Part shown: positions 24,801 through 33,800 of the stretch, piece after piece
Numbering within the stretch: position 1 is the first letter of the stretch
Layout: each line of letters starts with the position of its first letter
Origin: Albula goreensis
Taxonomy: Eukaryota > Chordata > Actinopteri > Albuliformes > Albulidae
Assembly: GCA_022829145.1 (NCBI GenBank)
Contig: CM040747.1
Span: 1,833,948-1,897,947 of the forward strand
Length of the DNA: 64,000 nucleotides
Direction of reading: 5' to 3'
Program-made: the position numbers and the translations under genes
Notes under the pieces: generated by a model
Told to the model about the DNA's origin: nothing
The model's input: only the letters and a program-made list of their open reading frames with translations
The model's database searches: none

Positions 24801-27800
24801 ATTCTGTGGTGTTGATATCGCCCCCTGCAGGGAGGATCTGTGCAGTGCAGAGGGCCTGACCTTTGACACCAGAGCGGAGGACCTGCGGCACGTGTGGATC
24901 CCCCTCAGCCTGAAGATGTCCATCAGCAAGACCCAGGGTTGGAGATCTGCTCCTGGAGCGAGAACGAGGAGGTGAGAGGCGTGCCGAGCCATGCCAGGCC
25001 GAACCGAGCCGAGCCAAACACAACTGAGCTTAGCCATGCCAAGCTGAGTCCAAGCTAACCCATGCTAAACTGCTTGATGAAGTGGATGACTGCATGGGGC
25101 GGGTTTTATTTTCAGTGGGATTATGCAGGTAATGTATCCTGTTTTCTGTGAAGTTATCGAGATAATGAGTCAGTCATTATGCAGGTAATTTATCCTGTTT
25201 TCTGTGAAGAGTTTTTTTTTTTTTTTTTTTTGGTGACGGACCACAGCTTAGTGCCGCGGAGGAGGCAGAGGGCGCTGCCATCTATGACCTGGTGGTGACC
25301 GTGTCCCATGTGCTGGACGCTCGCACCGGGGGAAGTCTGGTTGCACACATCAAAGTGGGAGAGACCTACCACCAAAGGAAAGAGGTGAGCCGGAATGGAG
25401 GGTGGAGTGGAGAGATGGAGGCTGTACACAGCGAGCATAATTATTATAAGTAGTAGCAGTAACAATAAACCTGTATTTATATAGTACCTCACATAAAGAA
25501 TAAAAAGACAAATACAAAGCGTAGGTTACATGGAATAGGTCAACTGAGAAAAATTTGTATAAATGTGACAATTGTAGTTTGAGAAGGAAAGTCCTTCTTT
25601 GGTTTCCAAAAGGAAGGAATCCAGTTTTGACTCATTCATAACAGTGTCTAGTCAGTCAGGCTAAATTAGTTAAATCGATTGCTGATGTGTCTTGACCTGT
25701 GTCTTGTCTAGTAATGATAAAATCTGTACCTGTTCCCATCAGCTGTGTCTGTCTGTTTCAGGGGGTGACACACCAGCAGTGGTATCTATTCAATGACTTC
25801 CTGATTGAGCCGATTGATAAGGTAATAACACCAAATGTTAACGGCATGCACAGAGCGTGACCTCATCATAACGCTCCGGCCCTTACAAAATACTATATCA
25901 ATCAGTATTCATGAGAAAATGCATTGCTCATCCGATTAGTGTTGTGTAGTGTTAGTTTGACATCCTGCCTCAGGAAAGCCAGGTTGTACACTGGGGTCGA
26001 GAATGGCCCTTTACAGGTAAAGGTGTTCTCCCAGCATCCTCTGAAGTGTGTCTGCTCATCTGTTCATTCAGGCTGAGGCAGCCCAGTTTGACGTGAGCTG
26101 GAAGGTTCCGGCGATACTGTATTACGCCAAGAGGAACTACCACACCAAATATGACCTCCGCAGTAAGACACGCTGCCGCCCACCCCCCACACTCTGCTCC
26201 TAATGCTGATATCGTCCTCTATGCTGCGTAATGAACTGCGCTCACCTACTTCCACAAGCGTGTGAATAGAGCTAATTTCTGAATGCACAGACATGGAGTA
26301 CACATTTCAGGTGCTTTTGTTGTGTAGCAAGTGCTAGGTAAGAGCTGAATGGAGTTTAGTCTGATTTTGATTGTGTGTTGGATCACAGTGCCAGGACAGG
26401 ATTCTGGTCTGTCAGATATAATTTCGTATGGCTCATGAAGTACATGTGTTTGACTGTATTTTGTTATTCTCCCTCATAATCCAGTTTGAGAGTCTTGGGA
26501 AGGTGTTGACGATATGCTGTCTGCAGTATTTTATGCAGTGCTGTTAGAATGAGGCTGTGATACCCATAGGCTGTGTATAGTCAGCCGAGGTCCTCGCTTA
26601 CCTGTTTGTCTCCCAGCGGTCCTCATTTGCCTGTTTCTCTCCCAGAGGTCCTCACTAGCCTGTTTTAGCCTAGAGGTCCTCACTTGCCTGTTTCTCTCCC
26701 AGTTAAGAACCCGATAGAGGCCAGTGTGCTGCTGGCGGAGGCGTCTCTGGCCCGAAAACAGAGGAAGAGTCACGCCACCTTCATCCCCCTGATGGTCAGC
26801 GAGATGCCGCAGGCCGGGGACCTGGTGGGCCTGGATGCTGAGTTTGTCACGCTCAACCAGGTCTGTGGTCACCATGGAGATATGAGTCCACAATGTCTGA
26901 AGTCCTGTGTGTGTGCCTGTAAGCCTGTGTGTGTGTGTGTTATTGCTGGATTTGGTCATATGACCTTGTTTTCTGCAGGAAGAGGCGGAGCTCCGGAGCG
27001 ATGGCACCAAGTCCACCATCAAGCCCAGCCAGATGTCTGTGGCGCGCATCACGTGCGTACGTGGCCAGGGGCCCAATGAGGGCGTCCCGTTCATCGACGA
27101 CTACATCTCCACCCAGGAGCAGGTGGTGGACTACCTGACCCAGTATTCGGGCATCAAGCCAGGAGACCTGGACGCCAAGATCTCCTCCAAGCACTTAACC
27201 ACACTCAAATCCACCTACCTTAAGCTGCGCTTCCTCATTGACACCGGAGTGCGCTTCGTGGGTCACGGCCTGCAGAAGGACTTCCGGGTCATCAATCTGC
27301 TGGTAAACAGGGAGAGGACTCTCAGACTCACTCCTGGGGACACACTGTGTTTGCCAGTGTTTGTAATGGCTGCAATTTTGCATTTGAACTCATTTTTTAA
27401 AATATTATTTTTTTGGCACTTCTGCTTTGTTTGGTGGTGGGTGGGTGGGGAGGGGGGTCCTGGGGTGGCATACAGTGGGTGTACTGGGCTGCGTTTGGGC
27501 CCAGGCCGCTGTGGTGGGAGCTTGTCCTTGGTGCATGGTATGTGTGCTACCGGGGCCCCCAGTACTTAGACTCATTTAAAAACAGTGCAGGTCTGGCTCT
27601 GTCTCATTTGTCATCATTCAATGCATCATTATACTTAAATACATTAGTTCCAGTGAGTGGGCTCCGCTGTCAGATAGGACCCAGTTTATTTCAGCTGTCA
27701 GGGTATATTTGAATCCATTAACATGGAACCTCTTTCAAAGGGAATTAACTGCAGAATAGAAAATGAAAGCAGTAGTTGCTCGACTGTCTTGGATTTGATT

Positions 27801-28170
27801 GTGGGCCATTCATGTTTCACAGAATACATGGCTATTTCTGACATAATGTGATTGTGAGAGGGTAAAGCATCTTTTTTAAGCATTGAGCAGCTCATTTAAT
27901 TGGGGGAACCAGCACACAGGGTGGGTCCCCAGGATGTAGTTTGTGAACCGTTGTGAAAAAAATCATCCAACCTTTGCTCTTATCCACGGTGGGAGGAGCT
28001 AACCATGGCCAATGTTTTCTTTGATTGGCCTAGGTGCTGAAGGATCAGGTGATTGACACGGTGTACCTATTCCACATGCCAAGGAAGAGGATGATCTCAC
28101 TGCGTTTCCTGGCCTGGTACTTTTTAGGTGACTGTTACACTCCATATCTCCATAACTCCATAACTCCATA

Positions 28171-28203
<33 letters not shown>

Positions 28204-28821
28204 ACATCTATCTATACTAACTTCTTTTCATTTTTTGGAAGTAGTGCATTTTGAAACTGTCTGAGGCTTCTATAAGGCTGATGTAGATGCATGCATGTAA
28301 AGAGTGCCTCCATAGTATAAAACAGATTTAAAAAAAAAAAAAAAAAAAAAAAAAGAACAAAAGCTAGCTGTGATGAGTCTCCTCTTCATCTCAAAACTAA
28401 ATCAACATTTATCTGTGAAACAAGCATAAATTAACTATTAATTTTTTCAATAAGTTTTTCACTATGCTGTATCTTCAAACTTACGTTTTTCCTCAAGCCA
28501 AATTTAAATGCCATAGGTATTTGTGATGTAGCTACAGTGAGTCTCCTCTCCCTCTTTCTTCCTCTTACCTTGTGCACTGTGTGAATGATTCCTCCATGTG
28601 CAGACCTGAAGATCCAGAGTGAGACCCATGACAGCATAGAGGATGCCCGCACGGCCCTGCAGCTGTACCGGAAGTACCTGGAGCTGAGCCGAGGGGGTGG
28701 GAACGATGAGGTCCGCAAGGTTCTGAAGGGGCTGTATGAGAAAGGCCGCAAGCTGGACTGGAAGGTTCCAGACTGCGACGGCGGAGAGGGTCAAGGTAGC
28801 CCCAAAAGTACGACATTTTAA
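15652..28821 (+). CDS. pan2: PAN2-PAN3 deadenylase catalytic subunit PAN2
   Basis: PAN2 is the exonuclease that, with PAN3, starts cytoplasmic poly(A) tail shortening. Coding exons: 15652-15936, 16124-16293, 16547-16667, 17308-17385, 17511-17781, 18269-18614, 20196-20292, 20675-20794, 20946-21065, 21627-21755, 22252-22451, 23111-23259, 23622-23728, 24004-24102, 24455-24540, 24831-24971, 25247-25384, 25762-25821, 26072-26162, 26703-26860, 26979-27302, 28034-28127, 28604-28821. They sum to 3602 nt; with one missing base near 24938 this is 1200 residues (human about 1200). I prefer the ATG at 15652 (MNYEGLDPG, as in human MNFEGLDPG) over the in-frame ATG at 15649. Order of parts: WD40 propeller, linker that binds PAN3, inactive ubiquitin-hydrolase-like domain, DEDD exonuclease. 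All phases agree. Intron 7 uses a GC donor. Several introns hold tandem arrays made from splice junctions. Confidence 0.97.
18977..20186. repeat. 1.2-kb minisatellite in pan2 intron 6
   Basis: About 38 tandem copies of a roughly 31-32-bp unit (core GTGTGGTAGAGGTGTGTAAG then GTAAATCTCT). Variants include GGAAAAGG for GGTAGAGG and units shortened by a few bases. The array ends 9 bp before pan2 exon 7; its last unit runs straight into TCTCACCAG. Every unit carries AAG-GTAAAT, a good 5' splice site match. A 438-codon minus-strand open frame is produced by the repeat and is not a gene. Confidence 0.97.
20293..20674 (+). other. pan2: GC-AG intron 7 of pan2
   Basis: Exon 7 ends AACCAG and the intron begins GCAAGCC, not GT. 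The next exon begins after TTTCAG with GTTCCTTACAAGACC. Joined, they read [18 protein letters not shown], matching human NPRTRLRNQIPYRLK in phase, so this is the true junction. GC donors with otherwise strong consensus (AG/GCAAG) are a known minor class spliced by the major spliceosome. The intron's 3' end is a TG microsatellite. Confidence 0.85.
20597..20670. repeat. (TG)n microsatellite abutting pan2 exon 8 acceptor
   Basis: About 37 uninterrupted TG units run to within four bases of exon 8, leaving only TTTCAG-like sequence as acceptor. The normal polypyrimidine tract is replaced by TG repeat. UG repeats in RNA are known binding sites for TDP-43 and CELF proteins, which can alter exon use. 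Confidence 0.95.
21103..21300. repeat. Inverted-repeat (MITE-like) element in pan2 intron 9
   Basis: The ends read GTGGTCCTCAGTCCTG and, inverted, CAGTGAGGACCATGG. Internal arms contain AGGGTCGTGGTGTACGCAGG and ACCAGCAGACCCTGCTGCCC. The same arms recur at 33927-34120 in mcrs1. This looks like a short non-autonomous DNA element. A target-site duplication is not clear. Confidence 0.6.
22425..22897 (+). repeat. pan2: Tandem array of pan2 exon 11 end plus donor site
   Basis: About 14 head-to-tail copies of a 35-bp unit. The first copy is the coding end of exon 11 (CAGGCCTACAGGGGCGTCAG, then CAACAG) and its donor GTACGG. Each full copy therefore repeats exon tail and 5' splice site. Copies differ at the donor: GTACGG in most, GTAAGG at 22652, 22753 and 22821, GTGAGG at 22891. 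Some units have lost one C or an internal block. Splicing at 22820/22821 would add 369 nt (123 codons), in frame and stop-free, and again end in the phase exon 12 needs. Confidence 0.95.
23719..23910 (+). repeat. pan2: Tandem array of pan2 exon 13 end plus donor site
   Basis: The exon 13 end and donor, AGCCCACA/GTGAGTACTG, is repeated downstream with C-rich spacers. At least four further intact copies of CCCACAGTGAGTACTG occur, plus truncated ones (AGCCCAGTACTGCGCCCCC). The first extra donor (23757/23758) would add 29 nt and shift the frame. This is the second array in pan2 formed from an exon-intron junction. Confidence 0.9.
24567..24604. repeat. (TG)n microsatellite, pan2 intron 15
   Basis: A nearly pure TG run shortly after the exon 15 donor (24540/24541). 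A second TG run follows in the same intron. Confidence 0.95.
24751..24798. repeat. (TG)n microsatellite upstream of pan2 exon 16
   Basis: Around 24 TG units about 30 bp upstream of the exon 16 acceptor (CCCCCTGCAG). With the run at 24567 it makes intron 15 rich in UG repeats on the transcribed strand. Confidence 0.95.
26586..26702 (+). repeat. pan2: Tandem array of the pan2 exon 20 acceptor site
   Basis: Four head-to-tail copies of a roughly 29-bp unit (GGTCCTCACTTGCCTGTTTC then TCTCCCAG). The last copy is the real 3' splice site of exon 20 (TCTCCCAG/TTAAGAACC). Copies 1 and 2 keep CTCCCAG; copy 3 is degraded to TTTTAGCCTAG. Use of the copy 2 AG (26645/26646) would add 57 nt but brings an in-frame TAG. 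This is the acceptor-side counterpart of the donor arrays. Confidence 0.9.
26703..28821 (+). other. pan2: pan2 exons 20-23: DEDD 3'-5' exonuclease domain
   Basis: This is the catalytic RNase domain. Motif ExoI is GLDAEFV (Asp and Glu at about residues 981 and 983), ExoII is GHGLQKDF (Asp about 1090), and ExoIII is [10 protein letters not shown] (His about 1137, Asp about 1142). All four acidic metal ligands and the motif histidine are present, so the enzyme should be active. The C-terminus reads [15 protein letters not shown] then a short tail ending SPKSTTF and TAA at 28819-28821, near the end of the human protein. Confidence 0.95.
28160..28215. repeat. (TCTG)n(TCTA)n microsatellite, pan2 intron 22
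   Basis: A compound tetranucleotide repeat 30-90 bp after the exon 22 donor. It is followed by a 25-nt A run near 28330. Confidence 0.9.
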
Positions 28822-29541
28822 AACAGCTTTGTGTCCCACAGAAGCTGAGGGAGGTCACCAGACTTGGAGGTTCGTTGCGTTCAAATTCGGTCAGTTCAGG
28901 GCAGAGACTGAGATTCAGTTCATCAATTGAAAAATCATTAATCAATTAATGAATTGAATTAAATTTGCTGGTTTGACTGAGTTGAATTGGAAGTGGCCCC
29001 AGTCCTGGTGGTCTCAAAGGCACAAGGCCTTGACAGAATACAGGTGCTTGAAGGCTGATGGCTGTGTTCTCCCTCAGGTGCGGTGTTTCCCTCTGTCATG
29101 GGGCTGTGACCGGGGCAGGCTGCTGAACCTGAAGATGACATTCCCTCCAGCAGATGTGGGCTCCGCCTGTTTAACCTCCAGTTTCACCACCACGTGTCTC
29201 CAAAGCGTTACTTCCAACTGAGAATTTTCGTTCAGCGGGGTTAAGGCCTTGAGGTCACATGAAATAGACCCAGCCTCATTCCTGAGTTAGCTTTGACGGA
29301 GGTTAATCCGGTGGAAGTCACCTGAATGACTTTCTCTCACCTACACTGAATCTCTCAGATCCTGCACATCGGGGCACTTCCACTGTGCACGACGAGGATC
29401 GATACATTTAAACTTCCTCAAGACAGTATTAACTGACTTAATTTGACTGCCACATGTACCGCACTTAAGTGTTTTTAAAGGAGAAATGTATGCTTTATTT
29501 GACTGGAATTGTACAGAATGAATTTTGCCTTTCAAAAGAAA

Positions 29542-29547
29542 AATAAA
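29542..29547 (+). terminator. pan2: pan2 polyadenylation signal AATAAA
   Basis: AATAAA lies about 720 bp after the pan2 stop and is followed by a TG/T-rich stretch (GTGTCACTTGTATTTGC), the expected downstream element. This gives a 3' UTR of roughly 0.74 kb. Confidence 0.65.
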
Positions 29548-29918
29548 GTGTCACTTGTATTTGCAATTTTTGCCAAGTGTTTTTCTTGTGAATGGTAGAT
29601 TTTGATAAGTTGTAAAGACAACATATGTTATGAATTTGCTAAAATAGAAAAATCATTGGAACTATGTGAAACTGCCAGGATCAGATTCTTCTGTTTATTA
29701 AAATGCATGTAATTGCTCATACAAATTCTGTTTGTTGTAACTTGGTATTATTTTAGTATTAATAGTTTGGTGATCAGAGCAAAGTGATCTTAGAAAGTGT
29801 TATGTACAGATATATATAAAGTATGTGCTTTGTTACATGTGTATATTATTCTGTTAATACGATTTTAATGGGGTAGAACACTTACTGGTCTCCAATCATG
29901 ACTCAAACCTCCGACTGG

Positions 29919-30084
29919 GGCTGTGTTCCAATCGTCAAATTTGTCTCCTCCTTTCCTTCCCTTCACTGTTCCAAAACGAAGGCTAAGTTCCAATACTTTT
30001 TCTCGTCTCCTTCTTTCCTCCACTCGTTTCCTCTCCTCCTTCTGGAGAAAAGGAGGAGACGAGAAAAAGTATTCGAACGCAGCC
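29919..30084. repeat. MITE-like hairpin element upstream of mcrs1
   Basis: Terminal inverted repeats read GGCTGTGTTCCAAT at the left and, inverted from the right, GGCTGCGTTCGAAT. Internal arms (ATACTTTTTCTCGTCTCC and its complement GGAGACGAGAAAAAGTAT, about 29994-30072) can form a long hairpin. It lies about 100 bp upstream of the proposed mcrs1 ETS site. Target duplications are not evident. Confidence 0.55.
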
Positions 30085-30179
30085 TGGAAGACGCTCAGGT
30101 CTTCGGCTTTCTTGTATTCTTTATACCCTTATCACGTGACGGGGTTTAGGCTCATGAAGTGCGTAATTTCCGCAGGTTT

Positions 30180-30187
30180 CCGGAAGT
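30180..30187 (+). promoter_or_regulatory. mcrs1: ETS-type site in the probable mcrs1 promoter
   Basis: CCGGAAGT, the ETS/GABP core, lies about 690 bp upstream of the mcrs1 start codon. The start codon exon appears to begin after TTGTCCAG near 30796, so at least one non-coding exon should lie between. Promoter placement is inferred from this motif and the gap of about 0.6 kb after the pan2 3' end. Confidence 0.4.
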
Positions 30188-30871
30188 TGAGATGGGGGCG
30201 ATGGATTGTTTTTAGTAGCGGAACTATTGTCAAAATTGTATTGTCAACAAATCAGGCACTACATTCTGAAAACAAAAATATAAAAGCACATATTTGAAGA
30301 GAATTCAAACGCCGTCAAGGAAACGGTAAAGTTGTTGATGCAGTTCCTCAACAGGGCGTAATGTAAGACAGTTTTTCTTTGCTAGCATTAGCTGGATAGC
30401 TGTCTTACAAGACAGGTTTGTCTTGACGTTATGTAGGCTAATGCTAGCTAGCTAGTGTATGATATCAGTTAATAGTTTACGAAATCATATTCAATTAAAT
30501 CTTCGTTACTTGTAAAATGTTGCTATTTGGGATGTTAGCTGACCATATTATTGATTAGCAGCTATAACTCTGAATTAATAAATGTAAAAGTGAGACATTG
30601 TTATCAGAAGTAGTTAGCTTGTAAGCTAATTAGCGCCTTTTCGCGTCAAATTCAAATGTGAATCTATCTTAGCTAGTGCAGAAGCGTGTAGTGTGCCGTT
30701 ACGTGCTGTTTTGTGTATAGTTTATTATAGTATAGTTTGAAGTTCCGTGTTTAACTAGCTATCTAGTATCCTTTTTAATTTTGATTGTTGTCCAGAGCAG
30801 ATCACTGGAAAACTCGTTCATAATAAATGACCTGGACACTTGTTTAAAAGAGCTGCATCTGGCACGAGGCC

Positions 30872-33800
30872 ATGGATAAGGGTAAGATTAATCTTGTTTG
30901 TACTTTGTGTATTCTGTGCGTTTAATTCAAATCAGCTCAGTGTGTTCGAGTTATTTCATGAGCCACTGTAAGTGACGTTCAATGTAAGCATGAGCTGACT
31001 CCCATAGTTGCTGTTTGGTTTCTCCACAATGTTAACTTCAAAACAGTGTATACATATATGTAGTGGTACATGTTGTGGAAAAACAAATACAGTGTTAACG
31101 AAACTGATGGAGGGTCTTCATTTTTGCGTGCTGTTGCCATAGATATGCTCGGAGGCGTTGCGGATGCAATGGTCGCTGGGGCAACCGCAGGGAACGCCGC
31201 AGCGCAGAGTCGATCTGAGGACGAGGAGTCGGCGGGAGGCAAAGACGTCAAAAGAACAGCGGCGCAAGCATTCAGCGGCGTGGTGCCCAAGCGCAGAAGC
31301 TCCTCGAGGTCAGTGTGGCTGGATCGTGCATTACACTGGCCTGCAGACACCGAATCCTCTCAGCTCTACTTCAGTGGCTCACATACTGTGCCTGCAGGGG
31401 TTCTCTTACAAGCACTGTCTGGATCAGTGAAGGCTCTTTGAAACAACTGTTCTTGCATGCGTCCATAACTTTTTTCCATAACCTTGTTTTCTCACACTGG
31501 ATGTTTCTCTTGTTGCCATTTACTCTGTCTTTGAACTCATCCATGCGTCCATACTTAAAGCAGTTGGGAGGCATCTGCACCTTCTGGCTTGTAATTAATA
31601 TCAGCTGCTCTGTAGGCTGTCTGCACAAATTAGTCATGTGACTCATTAGAGAAAAGTTTCATGAGTATTTCCTTGTGTAAACTAAGGAAGTAAGTTTGTA
31701 ACCAGGAGGACGGAGGCTCTGATTCACACACTTTAGCTCACTGCCGCTCGTCAGAGGAAAGGTGCTCTGTGCTGAAAGCTAATGCCAGCTTCCTCCGGTG
31801 TGAAACGTCTCCTGCTCTCTCGTTCAGGTCCATCAAACGGAAGAAGTTTGATGATGAGCTGGTGGAGAGCAGCCTGGCCAAGTCCTCTAGCAGGGTCAAA
31901 GGACCCCCCGCGATGGAGCCCGCACGCTTCTCTGGGAGTGAGACCTCCTCTGCTGAAAAGAAGAAGGTAAAAACCCCCCAGGCCTGCTCAGTGTAGTGGG
32001 GAAGGCTAAATAGTAGTAATGGTTGAAATGAGGTTTCATGAACCCTGTTTGGGTGGAGCTGCGCTCAGCTGTCACTCATTTACTTGTTTAAGCCAATCAG
32101 AAATTTTTCTCTCTACAGCCAAATGTGGTCACTGGTCCAAATCATTGAGTCACTGATACTGTATTGCTCCTCCCAGTTTTGCTCCATATAACCTCACTAC
32201 CCCATCACTACTATTCAGAGAATGAAATGATTATGATCAAGTGCTGTGAATCCTTTTTAATTTGGTTAAAAAAGTTAATCCAATCACCAGGGAAATCCCT
32301 GACTGGCATGAAGATGCTATTGATAGGGGCAGCAATTTATTACTCTAATCTTCTGCTTAATCTTCTGGCTCTGTCTCCGCAGGTGTCCAAGTCCAGCATC
32401 GCGCCGGTTCCTCCGATGACCACCGTGGTGACGCCGCTTCCCATCACCAAACGGGTGAAGAAGAGCCGACAGCCGCTGCAGATCACCAAAGACCTGGGCC
32501 GCTGGAAGCCCGTGGACGACCTCCTGCTCATCAACGCCGTGCTGCAGGTCAGCGCCACCAGAGGGCAGCACTGCCTTTGTGTGCCTCTGTCAGCGTCTCA
32601 GATTACCTCCCCTTCGGTTCAGCTCAGGTTCCAAACGCTTGGTCTCAGGCAGCCTTTAGCTGAAGGCCCAGCTGGCTCCTCATGACCCTTTCCCAGTTAT
32701 ATATCCTGCAGTCCCAAAACTGACATGCCAGTGAAAGTCTGAGTTGTTTTGACATTTTCTGACATTTGTGCCATGAAGAAACCTTATGCAGAGCCCATAT
32801 GTTCTTGCATATTTTACAGGTTTGACATTGGCAAGAGCAGCAGTTGATGCCTAGTGAAGGAATATGTCAGACTGTTCTTGGCTGTTGTTTACATAATTAT
32901 TTAAGTTTTAATCAAGACTGCTGATGAAAGTTCGCTAAAGTGTAAATAAATCTGGAATGGGTATTGACTGATTAGCAATGTACTGATTAGCTTGCATTGC
33001 CTCTTTTAATTACCTGAAGTAAATTTAAATCAATAGTTTAGGCCTATACTGGAGCCAAAGCTGGCGTTCAAAGACAAACTAAAGCATGATGGTCCAAAGC
33101 CTAAGACCCCCTCACCCACCCCACCCCCAGAAAGCCTGAGGTGACAATGAGGGGGGGGGAGCAGAGTCCATCTGCTTCTGCCTGGTACAGGGTAACATGC
33201 CCATGTTGGCAGTGGATAACTTTGTAAGCATGTGTCCCTTTTCAGACGACGGATTTGACGGCGGTGCATCTGGGAGTGAAGTTTAGCTGCCGATTCACCC
33301 TGCGGGAGATCCAGGAGCGGTGGTACGCCCTGCTGTATGACCCTGTCATCTCCAAGTAAGCGCCTTGCTTAAAAAAAACCACCCCCCGGCCACCAAGGAG
33401 AGCTGCAGCAGATGCTAGAATTACACAAACCGTAATAATCGTTTACCATAAAGCCTCCAATAGACACTGGGGTTTTAATATGACCCAGCCAGCTGGGAAA
33501 ACACACACATAAAAGGGCAAATGAAAGCTGGTCTCAGAGGTAAGCAGGTAGGGACAATATGTCACTATGGTAACCAGCAAGTAGTTTGATCACTCCCAAG
33601 GCAGGGCTACTAACATACAGGAACTGCAGTTTACTTAACAATGTCACAGGTAGGGTAAGGACTGAGTAATCTCCAGACAAGGTGAGATTTTTTTAAACTG
33701 TTGGTATGATGACTGTGTATTGATGATGGTAGCAGTGGTCCCACAGCTCCTCTCTCTCTCTCTCTCTGCCCCCCAGGTTAGCGTGGCAGGCCATGCGACA

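Larger units (their letters stand above)
20946..25821 (+). other. pan2: pan2 exons 9-18: inactive ubiquitin-hydrolase-like domain
   Basis: Exons 9-18 encode the central USP-fold domain. Recognisable blocks are [81 protein letters not shown] and [28 protein letters not shown] and [10 protein letters not shown] supply CxxC-type pairs expected to hold zinc. In known PAN2 the protease triad is lost and the domain is structural; I see no sign it differs here. Exon 16 (24831-24971) carries the one-base deletion near 24936-24940. Confidence 0.9.
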
